The notes: a model not told the origin generated them from the letters alone. 64,000 bases of DNA from Parvibaculum sedimenti (GCF_009184905.1 NZ_WESC01000011.1:1-64000), one strand, 5' to 3'. Counted from the first letter of the stretch, positions 7,552-17,462 are shown. Translations and numbers: made by a program.

Positions 7552-7645
7552 AAGGGTTTAATGATCCGGCACCGCCGGCAGGCATGAACGATGCAGGGAT
7601 CGCGGCGATCCGGTTCGACTGCCGGCAGAAGCCTAAGGAGTTCCT

Positions 7646-8911
7646 ATGAGCAAGGTGAGCGGCGGCGACTCCAAGAATACGCTTTACTGTTCCTTCTGCG
7701 GCAAGAGCCAGCATGAGGTCCGGAAGCTTATTGCGGGGCCGACCGTTTTTATCTGCGATGAGTGTGTCGAGCTGTGCATGGACATCATTCGCGAGGAAAA
7801 CAAATCCTCGCTCGTGAAGTCGCGTGACGGCGTTCCCACGCCGCAGGAGATCTGCAAGGTTCTCGACGACTATGTGATCGGGCAGTCCCACGCCAAGCGT
7901 GTGCTGGCTGTGGCGGTGCATAACCACTACAAGCGCCTGAACCACGCGGCGAAGAACAACGACGTCGAACTGGCCAAGTCCAACATCCTGCTCATCGGCC
8001 CGACCGGTTGCGGCAAGACGCTGCTCGCGCAGACGCTTGCCCGCATTCTCGACGTGCCCTTCACGATGGCCGACGCGACCACGCTCACCGAAGCCGGCTA
8101 TGTCGGCGAGGACGTCGAAAACATCATTCTGAAGCTGCTCCAGTCCGCCGACTACAACGTCGAACGGGCGCAGCGCGGCATTGTCTATATCGACGAGGTC
8201 GACAAGATCAGCCGCAAGTCCGACAATCCGTCGATCACCCGCGACGTGTCGGGCGAAGGTGTGCAGCAGGCGCTTCTGAAGATTATGGAAGGCACGGTTG
8301 CCTCCGTTCCGCCGCAGGGCGGGCGCAAGCATCCGCAGCAGGAATTCCTCCAGGTCGACACGACGAACATCCTCTTCATCTGTGGCGGCGCTTTCGCCGG
8401 GCTGGAGAAGATCATCGCCGGGCGCGGCAAGGGGCAGGGAATCGGTTTCGGTGCGACGGTGCGTTCGGTCGAAGACCGCCGGACGGGCGACGTGCTGAAG
8501 GAACTCGAACCCGAGGATCTGCTGAAGTTCGGCCTGATCCCGGAATTCGTGGGCCGCATGCCCGTGCTCGCAACGCTTGAGGATCTCGACGAAGCGGCGC
8601 TCATGCAGATCCTGATCGAGCCGAAGAACGCGCTCGTGAAGCAGTATGAGCGGCTCTTCGAGATGGAGAATGTGAAGCTCACCTTCTCCGACGAAGCGCT
8701 GCGCTCGATCTCCCGCAAGGCTATCGAGCGCAAGACGGGCGCCCGCGGTCTTCGCTCCATCATGGAATCGATCCTGCTTGACACGATGTTCGAACTGCCG
8801 ACGCTGGAAGGCGTGGGCGAGGTCGTCATCAGTGCCGAAGTGGTCGAGGGCAAGGCGCGTCCGCTCTACATCTATGCCGAGCGCAAGGGGGACGTTGGGA
8901 CAAGCGCCTGA
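7646..8911 (+). CDS. clpX: ATP-dependent Clp protease ATP-binding subunit ClpX
   Basis: AAA+ unfoldase that recognises tagged substrates and feeds them to ClpP. The N-terminal zinc-binding domain has Cys15, Cys18, Cys37 and Cys40. Walker A GPTGCGKT is at 118-125, Walker B YIDE at 181-184, the pore loop GYVG at 151-154, the RKH loop at 227-229 and the ClpP-docking IGF tripeptide at 266-268. The length of 421 is normal. The ribosome site AAGGAG lies just before the ATG. It is the expected partner of the upstream clpP. Confidence 0.98.
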   Translation: MSKVSGGDSKNTLYCSFCGKSQHEVRKLIAGPTVFICDECVELCMDIIREENKSSLVKSRDGVPTPQEICKVLDDYVIGQSHAKRVLAVAVHNHYKRLNHAAKNNDVELAKSNILLIGPTGCGKTLLAQTLARILDVPFTMADATTLTEAGYVGEDVENIILKLLQSADYNVERAQRGIVYIDEVDKISRKSDNPSITRDVSGEGVQQALLKIMEGTVASVPPQGGRKHPQQEFLQVDTTNILFICGGAFAGLEKIIAGRGKGQGIGFGATVRSVEDRRTGDVLKELEPEDLLKFGLIPEFVGRMPVLATLEDLDEAALMQILIEPKNALVKQYERLFEMENVKLTFSDEALRSISRKAIERKTGARGLRSIMESILLDTMFELPTLEGVGEVVISAEVVEGKARPLYIYAERKGDVGTSA

Positions 8912-8978
8912 CCGCTTCGTTCCGTTGCGTGACCCATGTGAACAGCCGATTTGGAGCCGTTCAAAAAGCGAATTGGGG

Positions 8979-9013
8979 TGGCCTTGAAAGCTGATGCTTT
9001 CAGGGCCATTTTC
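8979..9013 (+). terminator. Terminator after clpX
   Basis: A 12-bp RNA stem with one G-U pair (8980-8991 with 8996-9007) closes a TGAT loop and is followed by ATTTTCCTTTC. It separates clpX from lon. Confidence 0.8.
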
Positions 9014-9151
9014 CTTTCAACAAGGCCAATTCCGGCCGCGCCAGGTGGCGCCGGGACCAGGCCTTCCAGTGAAACCGGTCAAGGCTCCGCTGCAGCGATT
9101 GCAGGCGCTTCAAACCCGAATCTGGTTATCTTGGACATGGTCCCGTCGCTC

Positions 9152-9175
9152 AGCATTCGTTCAGTTTCGAATGCT
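9152..9175 (+). other. Dyad in the lon upstream region
   Basis: AGCATTCG (9152-9159) and CGAATGCT (9168-9175) form a perfect 8-bp inverted repeat with an 8-base loop, 47 bases before lon. It may be an operator or leader hairpin. CTTGGA at 9130-9135 upstream resembles the first half of a heat-shock promoter, but I find no convincing second half. Nothing else is evident in 9014-9221. Confidence 0.35.
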
Positions 9176-9221
9176 AGGGTCGAGCGTCGCCACGGGCGTT
9201 TTCTGAAAGCAGGTACCGCGA

Positions 9222-11660
9222 ATGACCGATAAGAACGAGCAGACAACCGAGACCGGAGAGCAGGGCGGAAAGCTTGTGCTGCCGGTGTTGCCGCTGCGCG
9301 ATATCGTTGTCTTCCCGCATATGATCGTGCCGCTCTTCGTCGGACGCGAGAAGTCCGTGCGCGCGCTCGAGAATGTCATGCAGGATGACAAGCAGATTCT
9401 GCTCGTCGCGCAGAAGAACGCCGCCGACGACAATCCGGAGATCGCCGACATCTACGACGTGGGCACCATCGGCTCCGTGTTGCAGCTTCTGAAGCTGCCG
9501 GACGGGACGGTGAAGGTTCTCGTCGAAGGCGTCCGGCGCGCCCGCGTTTCGGACTACACCGACAACGACCAGTTCTTCGAAGCCAATGTCGAACCCATCG
9601 AAGAGGCCGAGACCGATGGCGAGCAGCTTGAAGCGCTGTCGCGCTCCGTCGTGTCGCAGTTCGAAGGCTATGTGAAGCTCAACAAGAAGGTGCCGCCCGA
9701 GGTGCTCGGTTCGGTCACCCAGATCGACGAGCCTGCAAAGCTTGCCGACACTATTGCGAGCCACATCAACATCAAGATCGCCGAGAAGCAGGAGCTTCTC
9801 GAGCTGCCGTCGGTCGCCGATCGGCTGGAGCGCGTCTACTCGCTGATGGAAGGCGAGATCAGCGTGCTGCAGGCGGAGAAGCGCATCCGCTCGCGCGTGA
9901 AGCGCCAGATGGAGAAGACGCAGCGCGAGTACTATCTGAACGAGCAGCTCAAGGCCATTCAGAAGGAACTCGGCGACGGCGAGGACGGCAAGGACGACCT
10001 GCGCGAACTCGACGAACGCATCCAGAAGACGAAGCTGTCCAAGGATGCGCGCGAGAAGGCGCTGGCCGAGCTGAAGAAGCTGAAGCAGATGAGCCCGATG
10101 TCGGCGGAAGCCACCGTCGTGCGCAACTATCTCGACTGGCTGCTCTCGGTTCCGTGGAACAAGAAGAGCCGCGTCAAGAAGGACCTCGTCAACGCGCAGG
10201 AGATCCTCGATGCCGATCACTTCGGTCTCGACAAGGTCAAGGAGCGCATCGTCGAGTACCTTGCCGTGCAAAGCCGTGCGAACAAGCTGAAGGGGCCGAT
10301 CCTCTGCCTCGTCGGCCCGCCCGGCGTCGGCAAGACCTCGCTCGGCAAGTCGATCGCCAAGGCGACGGGCCGCGACTTCGTGCGTATGTCGCTGGGCGGC
10401 GTTCGCGACGAGGCCGAGATCCGCGGTCACCGCCGCACCTATATCGGTTCGATGCCCGGCAAGGTCATCCAGTCGATGAAAAAGGTGAAGCACACGAACC
10501 CGCTCTTCCTGCTCGACGAGATCGACAAGATGGGCGCGGACTTCCGTGGCGATCCTTCGGCGGCGCTACTCGAGGTGCTCGATCCCGAGCAGAACAACGC
10601 CTTTGCGGACCACTATCTTGAAGTCGATTACGACCTTTCGGATGTGATGTTCGTGACGACGGCGAATACGCTGAACATCCCCGGGCCGCTGATGGATCGT
10701 ATGGAGATCATCCGCATCGCCGGCTACACCGAGGATGAGAAGGTGGAAATCGCGCGGCGTCACCTGATCTCCAAGGCTCTCGAAGGCCATGGACTCAGGA
10801 GCGGCGAATGGTCGATCGACGATGCGGCGCTGCGTCAGCTCATCCGCGTCTACACGCGGGAGGCAGGCGTGCGCAGCCTTGAGCGGGAGATCAACAATCT
10901 TGCCCGCAAGGCGGTGAAGGAGATCCTGACTTCGGACAAGAAGTCGATCGCCGTCACGCTCGACAACATTGAGCAGTATGCCGGTGTGCCGAAGTATCGC
11001 TATGGCGAGGCGGAAGGCGAAGATCAGGTCGGCGTGGTTACGGGGCTTGCCTGGACTGAAGTCGGCGGCGAATTGCTGACGATCGAAGGCGTCATGATGC
11101 CCGGAAAGGGCCGCATGACGGTCACGGGCAACCTGCGCGACGTGATGAAGGAATCGATCTCCGCCGCGAACTCCTATGTTCGCTCGCGGGCGACGCATTT
11201 CGGCATCGAGCCGCCCATGTTCGAACGCAAGGACATCCATGTGCATGTGCCGGAAGGCGCGACGCCCAAGGACGGTCCGTCGGCCGGCGTCGCCATGACG
11301 ACGGCGATCGTCTCGGTCATGACCGGCATTCCTGTTCGTAAGGACGTGGCGATGACGGGTGAGATCACGCTGCGCGGTCGGGTTCTTCCGATCGGCGGGC
11401 TGAAGGAGAAACTCCTGGCGGCGCTCCGCGGCGGCATCAAGAAGGTGCTGATCCCGCAGGACAATGCCAAGGATCTGGCCGACATCCCGGATAACGTGAA
11501 GAACGCGCTTGAAATCGTGCCGGTTTCAACCGCCGACGAGGTGCTGAAGAACGCGCTCACGCGTATACCGGAGCCCATCGAGTGGGACGAGGCGGCCTAT
11601 GCCGCCCAGCAGGCGGCAGAGCGGCGTGGCGAGGCCAGCGAGCCGGTCGTGGCGCACTGA
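9222..11660 (+). CDS. lon: ATP-dependent Lon protease
   Basis: Homo-oligomeric AAA+ serine protease that removes damaged and regulatory proteins in the cytosol. The N-terminal LON substrate domain starts at [15 protein letters not shown]. Walker A GPPGVGKT is at 365-372. The C-terminal protease domain has the catalytic dyad Ser687 (DGPSAG) and Lys730 (GLKEK), with the same 43-residue spacing as the E. coli enzyme. The length of 812 is usual. It follows clpX and precedes the HU gene, as in many proteobacteria. Confidence 0.98.
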   Translation: MTDKNEQTTETGEQGGKLVLPVLPLRDIVVFPHMIVPLFVGREKSVRALENVMQDDKQILLVAQKNAADDNPEIADIYDVGTIGSVLQLLKLPDGTVKVLVEGVRRARVSDYTDNDQFFEANVEPIEEAETDGEQLEALSRSVVSQFEGYVKLNKKVPPEVLGSVTQIDEPAKLADTIASHINIKIAEKQELLELPSVADRLERVYSLMEGEISVLQAEKRIRSRVKRQMEKTQREYYLNEQLKAIQKELGDGEDGKDDLRELDERIQKTKLSKDAREKALAELKKLKQMSPMSAEATVVRNYLDWLLSVPWNKKSRVKKDLVNAQEILDADHFGLDKVKERIVEYLAVQSRANKLKGPILCLVGPPGVGKTSLGKSIAKATGRDFVRMSLGGVRDEAEIRGHRRTYIGSMPGKVIQSMKKVKHTNPLFLLDEIDKMGADFRGDPSAALLEVLDPEQNNAFADHYLEVDYDLSDVMFVTTANTLNIPGPLMDRMEIIRIAGYTEDEKVEIARRHLISKALEGHGLRSGEWSIDDAALRQLIRVYTREAGVRSLEREINNLARKAVKEILTSDKKSIAVTLDNIEQYAGVPKYRYGEAEGEDQVGVVTGLAWTEVGGELLTIEGVMMPGKGRMTVTGNLRDVMKESISAANSYVRSRATHFGIEPPMFERKDIHVHVPEGATPKDGPSAGVAMTTAIVSVMTGIPVRKDVAMTGEITLRGRVLPIGGLKEKLLAALRGGIKKVLIPQDNAKDLADIPDNVKNALEIVPVSTADEVLKNALTRIPEPIEWDEAAYAAQQAAERRGEASEPVVAH

Positions 11661-11691
11661 CCTGCTCCGTAAAGGAGCAATGCAAATCGAG

Positions 11692-11715
11692 CGGGGGCCT
11701 TCGGGCCCCCGTTTT
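11692..11715 (+). terminator. Terminator of lon
   Basis: CGGGGGCC (11692-11699) pairs with GGCCCCCG (11704-11711) around a UUCG tetraloop, followed by TTTT. Confidence 0.92.
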
Positions 11716-11844
11716 CGTATGGCGCAGGTCGAAAATATCGCAGATTTCCGCAGTTTTTACTTTGACCCCGTCTTTGGACGGCGGGTAAAGTCGCGAATAT
11801 CGCGCCGGAGCATTTCCGCGCGATCGCATCCAAAGGGGCCTGAC

Positions 11845-12120
11845 GTGAATAAGAACGATCTCATTGCAGAAGTGGCGGACCGGACCGGTCTCTCCAGGGC
11901 CGATGCGACCAAGGCCGTCGATTACGTTTTCGACACGATTACGGACGCGCTGAAAAAGGGCGACGAAGTGCGCCTGGTCGGATTCGGTACCTTCACCGTG
12001 TCGGCTCGCGCCGCCACCGAGGGCCGCAACCCGCGCACCGGCGAAACGATCAAGATCCCGGCCTCCAAGCAGCCGAAGTTCAAGGCGGGCAAGGGTCTCA
12101 AGGACGCCGTGAACAGCTGA
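11845..12120 (+). CDS. hupB: Histone-like DNA-binding protein HU
   Basis: A 91-residue nucleoid protein that bends and compacts DNA as a dimer. Seen: MNKNDLIAEVADRTGLS at the start and the GFGTFTVSARAATEGRNP region leading to the DNA-contacting beta arm, with the RNPRTGE signature. The start is GTG at 11845, 6 bases after AAAGGGG; the reading frame stays open upstream but the family N-terminus begins here. It lies downstream of lon with its own terminator, a common arrangement. Confidence 0.96.
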   Translation: MNKNDLIAEVADRTGLSRADATKAVDYVFDTITDALKKGDEVRLVGFGTFTVSARAATEGRNPRTGETIKIPASKQPKFKAGKGLKDAVNS

Positions 12121-12153
12121 TCGGCATCCGCCGACGAAGCTCTAGCGAGTTTC

Positions 12154-12191
12154 GAGGCCGGTCATCCCCAAAAGGGGTGGCCGGCCTCTTT
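12154..12191 (+). terminator. Terminator of the HU gene
   Basis: GAGGCCGG (12154-12161) pairs with CCGGCCTC (12181-12188). The stem continues through a G-U pair and one bulge to TCCCC/GGGG around AAAA. It is followed by TTT. Confidence 0.85.
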
Positions 12192-12204
12192 CATTTCGTG
12201 CTGC

Positions 12205-13437
12205 TCAATCGGCCTTGCGCGAGTCGAGCTCCGGTGGCACGGGCTTCGTCGACGGGAAGGTCATTGCGGTGAACCCGCCGCGCCGGGATGCGCCGCGCGA
12301 GGCGGTGGCCATGCGAATCATCGTGAACGCCGCGAAGATGATGTGGATCGCAGCGGCGAACATGAAGATGAAGGACATGCCCCAGCGCTCCGTGCCCATG
12401 GAAGCTGCGTAGGGCCCCACGACCGCGCCGATCGCGTAGGCGAGCAACAGCGCACTCGAAATGCCGACAAAACTTTCCTTGCCTGCGTGGTCGTTGGTAT
12501 GCGCGACGCAGACCGAATAGAGCGTCAGCGCAAAGCAGCCGAACATGAATCCGGCAAGCAGCAGCATCCATTCGACGCCGATTCCCCGCGCCGCGATGAG
12601 CCCTGCCTCCGCAACGGCGGAGCCCAGGCTGAGCGTCAGGATGATTCGCCGCCGGTCCATCTTGTCGGAGTATCGGCCGATGGGGAGCTGCGCCACCGCT
12701 CCGCCGAGAATCGCTGCCGTCATGAAGAACGACACACCCTCGACATCGAGGCCGCTGTCATGCGCGAAGACTGGCCCGAGGGTCCAGAAGGGCGCATTGG
12801 TGAGCCCGACGACCAGGCAGCCGAGGAGGCCTACTGGCGACAGCCGGAAAACGGCGCCAATGTCGATGCGCGTCGAGGCAATGGGCGCGGGCTGGTCCGA
12901 CGTCGTCATGGAGATCGGCACGAGCGCCAGCGAAGTGAGAATCGAGCAGAGGGCGAAAAGCGTGAATTCCGCGGGACTGGCCATGTTGAGCATCAACTGG
13001 CCGAGGGTCAGCGAGGCGAAATTGACGACGAGATAGACCGCGAACAAGCGGCCTCTCGTTGCGTTGGTGGCGCGCTCGTTGATCCAGCTTTCGATGACCA
13101 TGTAGAGGCCCGCGAAACAGAAGCCCGTCAGGCCGCGCATAAGGGCCCAGGCGACGGGATTGACCGTCAGCGCGTGAACCAGTGGCGCAACGGCTGCAAG
13201 TGCGCCCAGGGCCGCGAAACTGCGAATATGGCCCGCCCGGCGCACGAGGAAGGGCCCGAGCACACAGCCCGCCATGAAGCCCGCGAAATAGACGCTGCCG
13301 ATGAAGCCGACCGTCGTGGTGGCGAAGTGCTCGATATTGGCCCGGATGGGAATCAGGGTACCCAGCAGCCCGTTTCCGATCAGCAGAATCGAGGTTGCAA
13401 GAAGCAATGAGAAGACGGGGGCGATGGTCCGGTTCAA
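12205..13437 (-). CDS. MFS transporter (YcaD-like)
   Basis: A 410-residue inner-membrane protein of the major facilitator superfamily with about 12 hydrophobic segments. The first half has FAGFMAGCVLGPFLVRRAGHIRSF, with the loop 2-3 type basic motif, and VIESWINERATNATRGRLFAVY, which is typical of the YcaD/sugar-efflux-like group; the second half has GRYSDKMDRRRI. The substrate cannot be told. It is the only minus-strand gene in the first 14 kb apart from the retron, lies tail to tail with the HU gene, and no partner genes adjoin it. Confidence 0.88.
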   Translation of the reverse strand: MNRTIAPVFSLLLATSILLIGNGLLGTLIPIRANIEHFATTTVGFIGSVYFAGFMAGCVLGPFLVRRAGHIRSFAALGALAAVAPLVHALTVNPVAWALMRGLTGFCFAGLYMVIESWINERATNATRGRLFAVYLVVNFASLTLGQLMLNMASPAEFTLFALCSILTSLALVPISMTTSDQPAPIASTRIDIGAVFRLSPVGLLGCLVVGLTNAPFWTLGPVFAHDSGLDVEGVSFFMTAAILGGAVAQLPIGRYSDKMDRRRIILTLSLGSAVAEAGLIAARGIGVEWMLLLAGFMFGCFALTLYSVCVAHTNDHAGKESFVGISSALLLAYAIGAVVGPYAASMGTERWGMSFIFMFAAAIHIIFAAFTMIRMATASRGASRRGGFTAMTFPSTKPVPPELDSRKAD

Positions 13438-13550
13438 TTTTGCACCAGGGGGCGTTATGGCGCCCTGATTTGCGGGCGGGAGTGTCCCTCAACAATCGTG
13501 CCTCGCTGGCCGGAAAGCAATGTGCCGGAATGGCTATCGCGCGGCAGGGA

Positions 13551-13579
13551 TTGAAATGCTTCTAGCCATCCGATAGGAC
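13551..13579 (+). promoter_or_regulatory. Promoter of tRNA-Val
   Basis: TTGAAA (13551-13556), 17 bases, then TAGGAC (13574-13579). The tRNA starts 18 bases later. Confidence 0.45.
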
Positions 13580-13596
13580 TGCGCACGAGCCGGACA

Positions 13597-13669
13597 GGGC
13601 GGTTAGCTCAGTTGGTAGAGCGCCTCGTTTACACCGAGGATGTCGGGAGTTCGAGTCTCTCACCGCCCA
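13597..13669 (+). tRNA. tRNA-Val (anticodon TAC)
   Basis: Acceptor GGGCGGT (13597-13603) pairs with ACCGCCC (13662-13668), discriminator A13669. Anticodon loop TTTACAC (13628-13634) gives TAC. The next bases are CCG, so CCA is not fully encoded, unlike the tRNA-Leu and tRNA-Asp genes here. Confidence 0.95.
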
Positions 13670-13671
13670 CC

Positions 13672-14048
13672 GGCTTCTCTCCCCGTTTTCAATGACTTGG
13701 CGCCAAGCCCCGCCTATGCGGAGATGGCTTGCGGGCGAGTCGCGGGCGCAACGGGCCGCTTGGCTCGTGCTCAGCTATCTAGCCTCGGTCGGGACAGGCT
13801 TACACATGCGCGACCCGTCGCCCACTCGGCGCTGCTCGGGGCTACCTGCTTCCGGTCCTTTCAGAATGGACCAACCGGCAATTCCCGGCATCTTGTTTCG
13901 ATATTCAGATGGCGGAATATGGGGCGATTATTTTAACGCTCTGGGAAATGCGGCAGTGTAAAGCGGACAAGCATCCTACCAGCTCTGCCCGATCGGCTCG
14001 ATTCATTGATGTGATATTGCGGCGATTGTTAAGTGGCCGGGGTTTTCC
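13672..14048 (+). other. Gap between tRNA-Val and the glycosyltransferase gene
   Basis: It has a perfect 12-bp palindrome CTTGGCGCCAAG (13696-13707) and a drop in GC towards the next gene. Short open frames are present but none looks like a known protein. No copy of the tRNA 3' end was seen, so I find no attachment site. Confidence 0.4.
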
Positions 14049-14882
14049 GTGAACGATAATCAAATAACTTACATCACGACGTGCAAGGGACGGCTGCATC
14101 ATCTCAAACAATCATTGCCCGTTGTCGCCAGTCAGCCGAACCTGAAAGTAATCGTGGTCGATTACGATTGTCCGGATCGCGCGGGGGATTGGGTAACGGC
14201 CAACTTTCCGTCTGTCGAAGTCGTTAAGGTATCGAACGCGCCGTTTTTTCAATTGTCGCATGCGCGCAATGTTGGCGCGCGCGCGGCGACAACACGGTGG
14301 CTGGCTTTTTTCGATGCCGACGTGGTTCTGGGGGATGGCTTCTTCTCCCGAATTTCCAGAACTCTGTCACCCGGCGCATTCTTCCTTGCCAGGTCGGAGA
14401 TGCCGAATTTGTGGGGATCGGTCATCGTCGAACGCGAGGTATTCCTGAAAGCCGGCGGATATGACGAGGCGATCACTCATTGGGGCGGGGAGGACATCGC
14501 TCTCTATAGCGACCTGTCTTTTCTTGGTTATGCCCTCAGGACCTATGACGCCCCTGACATGAGGGCCATTGAACATGGCGATGACGAGCGGGTGAAATTT
14601 GGATCGGAGAAGGATCTCTCACGCGCCAAGCAATTGTCGCATGTCTATGAAGTGGTGAGGGTGGATCTGACGAAGTTCCTGGGTCGCCTGCTCAACAAGC
14701 AAGAGCGTAATGTGCTTCGTGCCCGCATTACGCAGGCATTGAATCTTCTGGAGAAGAACAAGAGCGCCAGCGAAAATGTCATACTCGAACTGCCGAGCGT
14801 CACCTGGAAACGGCCGACTCTGGGCAGCAAAACGCCGATCATTCAGAGGGCCATATCCTACAAAATTGAGATACCAAGATAA
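14049..14882 (+). CDS. Glycosyltransferase family 2-like protein
   Basis: A 277-residue protein with a GT-A fold. Seen: the N-terminal ITYITTCKGR strand, VVDYDCPD, the acceptor-nucleotide segment LSHARNVGARAATTRWLAFFDADV with the metal-binding DAD motif, and the later HWGGEDIALYSDL segment typical of galactosyltransferase-like GT2/GT27 enzymes. It should transfer a sugar from a nucleotide donor in polysaccharide synthesis; donor and acceptor are unknown. The start is GTG, with GGGG 5-8 bases upstream. Base composition is visibly lower in GC than the housekeeping genes around it, and it faces a pyruvyltransferase-like gene, so the pair looks acquired. Confidence 0.85.
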   Translation: MNDNQITYITTCKGRLHHLKQSLPVVASQPNLKVIVVDYDCPDRAGDWVTANFPSVEVVKVSNAPFFQLSHARNVGARAATTRWLAFFDADVVLGDGFFSRISRTLSPGAFFLARSEMPNLWGSVIVEREVFLKAGGYDEAITHWGGEDIALYSDLSFLGYALRTYDAPDMRAIEHGDDERVKFGSEKDLSRAKQLSHVYEVVRVDLTKFLGRLLNKQERNVLRARITQALNLLEKNKSASENVILELPSVTWKRPTLGSKTPIIQRAISYKIEIPR

Positions 14883-14937
14883 GCCGTATACAAATGAAAC
14901 GCATTTCATTGAGCGAGCGTCCTGGGGCGTTCCGGCT

Positions 14938-15861
14938 TCAAATATAGTTCAGAATTTTTGTCACGCTCATTTCCAGGGCATCTCGTGAGAGTTCAATCAG
15001 CTTCTGTCGCTGTGCGACGGAGGGACGAATGCTCTCTCCACGAGAGGAAATTGCGTCGCGTAAGACATTCAATAAACGCGGGCCGACATCGTTCGAGACC
15101 TGAATTGTATCGATCCCGACTTTCGTGTTTAGCCGCGTGACCTTGGCGCCGCCTTCGATCTGGTCGACGGAAATGACGGGAAGGCGATGAAATACCGAGA
15201 GTAGGGTCGCGTGCATTCTGGTTGTCACCAGAATTTGGCGGCTCTGCAGCTCCATCTCGGCGCAATAGATGTTCGGGCGCGCTGGGTAGATCAGCGTATT
15301 GAGCCCGATCGACGGCAGCCGAAGCTCTGACTTTAGCTTTTCAATCGTTGCCGCGACAGCGTCGCTCTTGTCGGAGGCGAAATACTCAGCCTGCGGGCCG
15401 ACCAGGCACACGCCGAGGCCGGGCGCCTGGTGGCGTTGGTCGACATACAAATGGGGCCAGCCGACATCGGCAACCGCCAGGTCGAAAGTCGAATAAGCCG
15501 CGCTGTCGCGGGGAACCACCGCGTCGAAGAGCCTCTCCGTCCCCAGTCGCTCGATCACGCTGACGCCGACGGCTATCTTCTTGGCCTTTTCGAACCTGTT
15601 GCAGAGCGTGCCGATAAATTTGGCCAGCGGGCCGCAGACGAAGACCAGGCAATCGACCGCGTCGGGCGGAACCGCCCTTATGTCCACGCGCAGAGGGTCC
15701 AGTTCGAAGAGGTTCCCTCCCCAGGCAATGCGCGGCCTGAGCCCTTGCTGAACAAGGCGCGTCGCGACGTTGTAGAGCGCCATCACGTCGCCGACCGTGG
15801 TGTGCCTGTATTGAAAATCCATGGAACCGGCGAAGGTCAGAAGTATTCTCGGCTCAGCCAT
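14938..15861 (-). CDS. Polysaccharide pyruvyl transferase family protein
   Basis: A 307-residue protein with the C-terminal signature of this family: VTTRMHATLLSVFHRLPVIS followed by VDQIEGGAKVTRL, with the conserved R-x-H. The N-terminal half has HTTVGDVMALYNVA and GGNLF, matching the family's usual GD-N and GGG-type elements. Members add pyruvyl ketals to sugars of exopolysaccharides or related surface glycans, using phosphoenolpyruvate. It converges on the glycosyltransferase, 55 bases apart. There is no signal peptide, so it is cytosolic. The exact sugar target is unknown. Confidence 0.8.
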   Translation of the reverse strand: MAEPRILLTFAGSMDFQYRHTTVGDVMALYNVATRLVQQGLRPRIAWGGNLFELDPLRVDIRAVPPDAVDCLVFVCGPLAKFIGTLCNRFEKAKKIAVGVSVIERLGTERLFDAVVPRDSAAYSTFDLAVADVGWPHLYVDQRHQAPGLGVCLVGPQAEYFASDKSDAVAATIEKLKSELRLPSIGLNTLIYPARPNIYCAEMELQSRQILVTTRMHATLLSVFHRLPVISVDQIEGGAKVTRLNTKVGIDTIQVSNDVGPRLLNVLRDAISSRGESIRPSVAQRQKLIELSRDALEMSVTKILNYI

Positions 15862-16150
15862 GAAGAGCGTTCATCTGCAAATCTGAATTGAAAATGGGCG
15901 GTCCGAAGAGGCGGTTGGTAATGTGGGCCGCGTAATTACATGGTTCGGCGATATAGAGGCAGGGTATCCCCGACCCTGCTTCCTCCCAACTCGTTTTGGG
16001 TTCAGAAATCTGTTCGTTTTGAACCTAGGCGAGGGGGCCGCCGGCAGGCCCGATATGGGATGGAGGGCCTTTCCGGATGGCGAGGCGGGGGCGCCCCCAG
16101 CCGCTCGGCTTCGGGGCGGTGGATAAAGCGGAAAACTTCCCAAACCTTTC

Positions 16151-16179
16151 TTGACAGGGGCGGGACCTTGACGTACCAA
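16151..16179 (+). promoter_or_regulatory. Promoter of tRNA-Asp
   Basis: A consensus -35 TTGACA (16151-16156), 17 bases, then TACCAA (16174-16179). A 7-bp dyad CGAACGG/CCGTTCG (16192-16198 with 16204-16210) lies between it and the tRNA. The rest of the gap from 15862 shows no gene I can support. Confidence 0.6.
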
Positions 16180-16214
16180 CCGCGCACTCTCCGAACGGTT
16201 CAGCCGTTCGCGTC

Positions 16215-16291
<77 letters not shown>

Positions 16292-16331
16292 TTTTCTCCG
16301 AGAAATCGGATCGCCAACCGTATGGCGTTTC

Positions 16332-16359
16332 CGCATTGCACAATTGTCGCTGCAATGCG
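16332..16359 (+). other. Dyad upstream of nuoA
   Basis: CGCATTGC (16332-16339) and GCAATGCG (16352-16359) form a perfect 8-bp stem with a 12-base loop. No T-tract follows, so it is not a simple terminator of the tRNA transcript. Confidence 0.4.
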
Positions 16360-16396
16360 ATCGGCTACCGCAACATCTGATAGCATAACGGTTTTT

Positions 16397-16418
16397 CACG
16401 TTGAACATGTTCAACGTG
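16397..16418 (+). promoter_or_regulatory. Perfect 22-bp palindrome before the nuo promoter, possible operator
   Basis: The left half CACGTTGAACA is followed directly by its exact reverse complement. It ends 4 bases before the -35 of the predicted nuo promoter, a usual place for an activator or repressor site. The protein that binds is unknown. Confidence 0.55.
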
Positions 16419-16422
16419 GGGT

Positions 16423-16450
16423 TTGATTCTGCGGTTGCGAGGGATATACT
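16423..16450 (+). promoter_or_regulatory. Promoter of the nuo operon
   Basis: TTGATT (16423-16428), 16 bases, then TATACT (16445-16450), giving a leader of about 95 nt before nuoA. Confidence 0.55.
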
Positions 16451-16551
16451 GCGCGCGGATTTCGACCGCTGTTCGGCATCAAACGAGTCGGCTGGGTTTC
16501 AGCTCGTTTGCGGCCCTTTGTGCTGGGCAGGGCGATTTGTGAGGACGACCC

Positions 16552-16917
16552 ATGGAAGACCTGCTTCGCGAGTACCTGCCCATCCTGATCTTCATGGGCT
16601 TGTCTCTCGTGCTCGGTCTCGCTCTGCTCATCGCGCCTTTCCTGATCGCGCCGAGCAAGCCCGACTCGGAAAAGCTTTCCGCTTATGAATGCGGCTTCGA
16701 CGCCTTCGACGATGCGCGCATGAAGTTTGACGTGAAGTATTATCTCGTCGCCATCCTTTTCATCATCTTCGATCTCGAAGTTGCCTTCCTCTTCCCGTGG
16801 GCGGTGGCTCTCGGAGATGTCGGCATGTTCGGCTTCTGGTCGATGATCGTCTTTCTCGGCGTTCTCACCATCGGCTTCACCTATGAGTGGAAGAGGGGAG
16901 CTCTCGAATGGGAGTAG
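16552..16917 (+). CDS. nuoA: NADH-quinone oxidoreductase subunit A
   Basis: Small membrane subunit of respiratory complex I, 121 residues with three transmembrane helices. The family signature is seen as [22 protein letters not shown], carrying the loop cysteine (ECGF) that lies near the quinone site, then the [13 protein letters not shown] helix. GAGGA at 16541-16545 serves as ribosome site. First gene of the operon; its end overlaps the nuoB start by 10 bases, suggesting translational coupling. Confidence 0.97.
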   Translation: MEDLLREYLPILIFMGLSLVLGLALLIAPFLIAPSKPDSEKLSAYECGFDAFDDARMKFDVKYYLVAILFIIFDLEVAFLFPWAVALGDVGMFGFWSMIVFLGVLTIGFTYEWKRGALEWE

Positions 16918-17462
16918 GAACCGAGGCGGAGGCCGCGCCCGCGAGCGCCGGCGCCGTACCCACGATCAACGATCCGGTTTTCACCCAGATGTCGGACCAG
17001 CTGGCCGACAAGGGTTTTGTGCTGACCACCGTCGACGATCTCATCAACTGGTCGCGTACCGGCTCACTGATGTGGATGACCTTCGGGTTGGCATGCTGCG
17101 CCGTCGAGATGATGCATACCTCGATGCCGCGCTATGACAGCGAGCGATTTGGCTTCGCGCCCCGCGCCAGTCCGCGCCAGTCCGACGTGATGATCGTCGC
17201 GGGCACGCTGACCAACAAGATGGCGCCCGCGCTCCGGAAGGTTTACGACCAGATGCCGGAGCCGCGTTACGTGATCTCGATGGGATCATGCGCGAATGGC
17301 GGCGGCTATTATCACTATTCCTACTCCGTGGTGCGCGGCTGCGACCGGATCGTTCCGATCGACATCTACGTTCCCGGATGCCCCCCCACCGCCGAGGCGC
17401 TGCTTTACGGCATCCTCGCGCTCCAGAAGAAAATCCGCCGGACTGGAACTATAGACCGGTGA
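16908..17462 (+). CDS. nuoB: NADH-quinone oxidoreductase subunit B
   Basis: Carries cluster N2, the last iron-sulfur centre, which passes electrons to quinone. The four ligand cysteines are Cys63 and Cys64 (ACCAVEMM), Cys128 (GSCAN) and Cys158 (PGCPPT). The chosen ATG at 16908 gives 184 residues and has AGGGGAG about 8 bases upstream; an earlier ATG at 16887 would add seven residues but lacks a better site. Peripheral arm protein with a variable Ala-rich N-terminus. Confidence 0.96.
   Translation: MGVGTEAEAAPASAGAVPTINDPVFTQMSDQLADKGFVLTTVDDLINWSRTGSLMWMTFGLACCAVEMMHTSMPRYDSERFGFAPRASPRQSDVMIVAGTLTNKMAPALRKVYDQMPEPRYVISMGSCANGGGYYHYSYSVVRGCDRIVPIDIYVPGCPPTAEALLYGILALQKKIRRTGTIDR

Noticed and set aside
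13597-13671. Phage or island attachment site at tRNA-Val
   Set aside because: No second copy of the tRNA 3' end and no integrase gene occur in the window.
13692-13961. 89-codon plus-strand frame after tRNA-Val
   Set aside because: No ribosome site, no recognisable motif, and codon use unlike the neighbours.
15871-16179. 102-codon minus-strand frame before tRNA-Asp
   Set aside because: It covers the tRNA promoter and is Pro/Arg/Ser-rich without domain features.
16397-16418. LexA-type SOS box
   Set aside because: The core is GAAC, two bases, GTTC; the Bacillus-type box needs four bases between and the alphaproteobacterial box is a direct GTTC repeat with seven.
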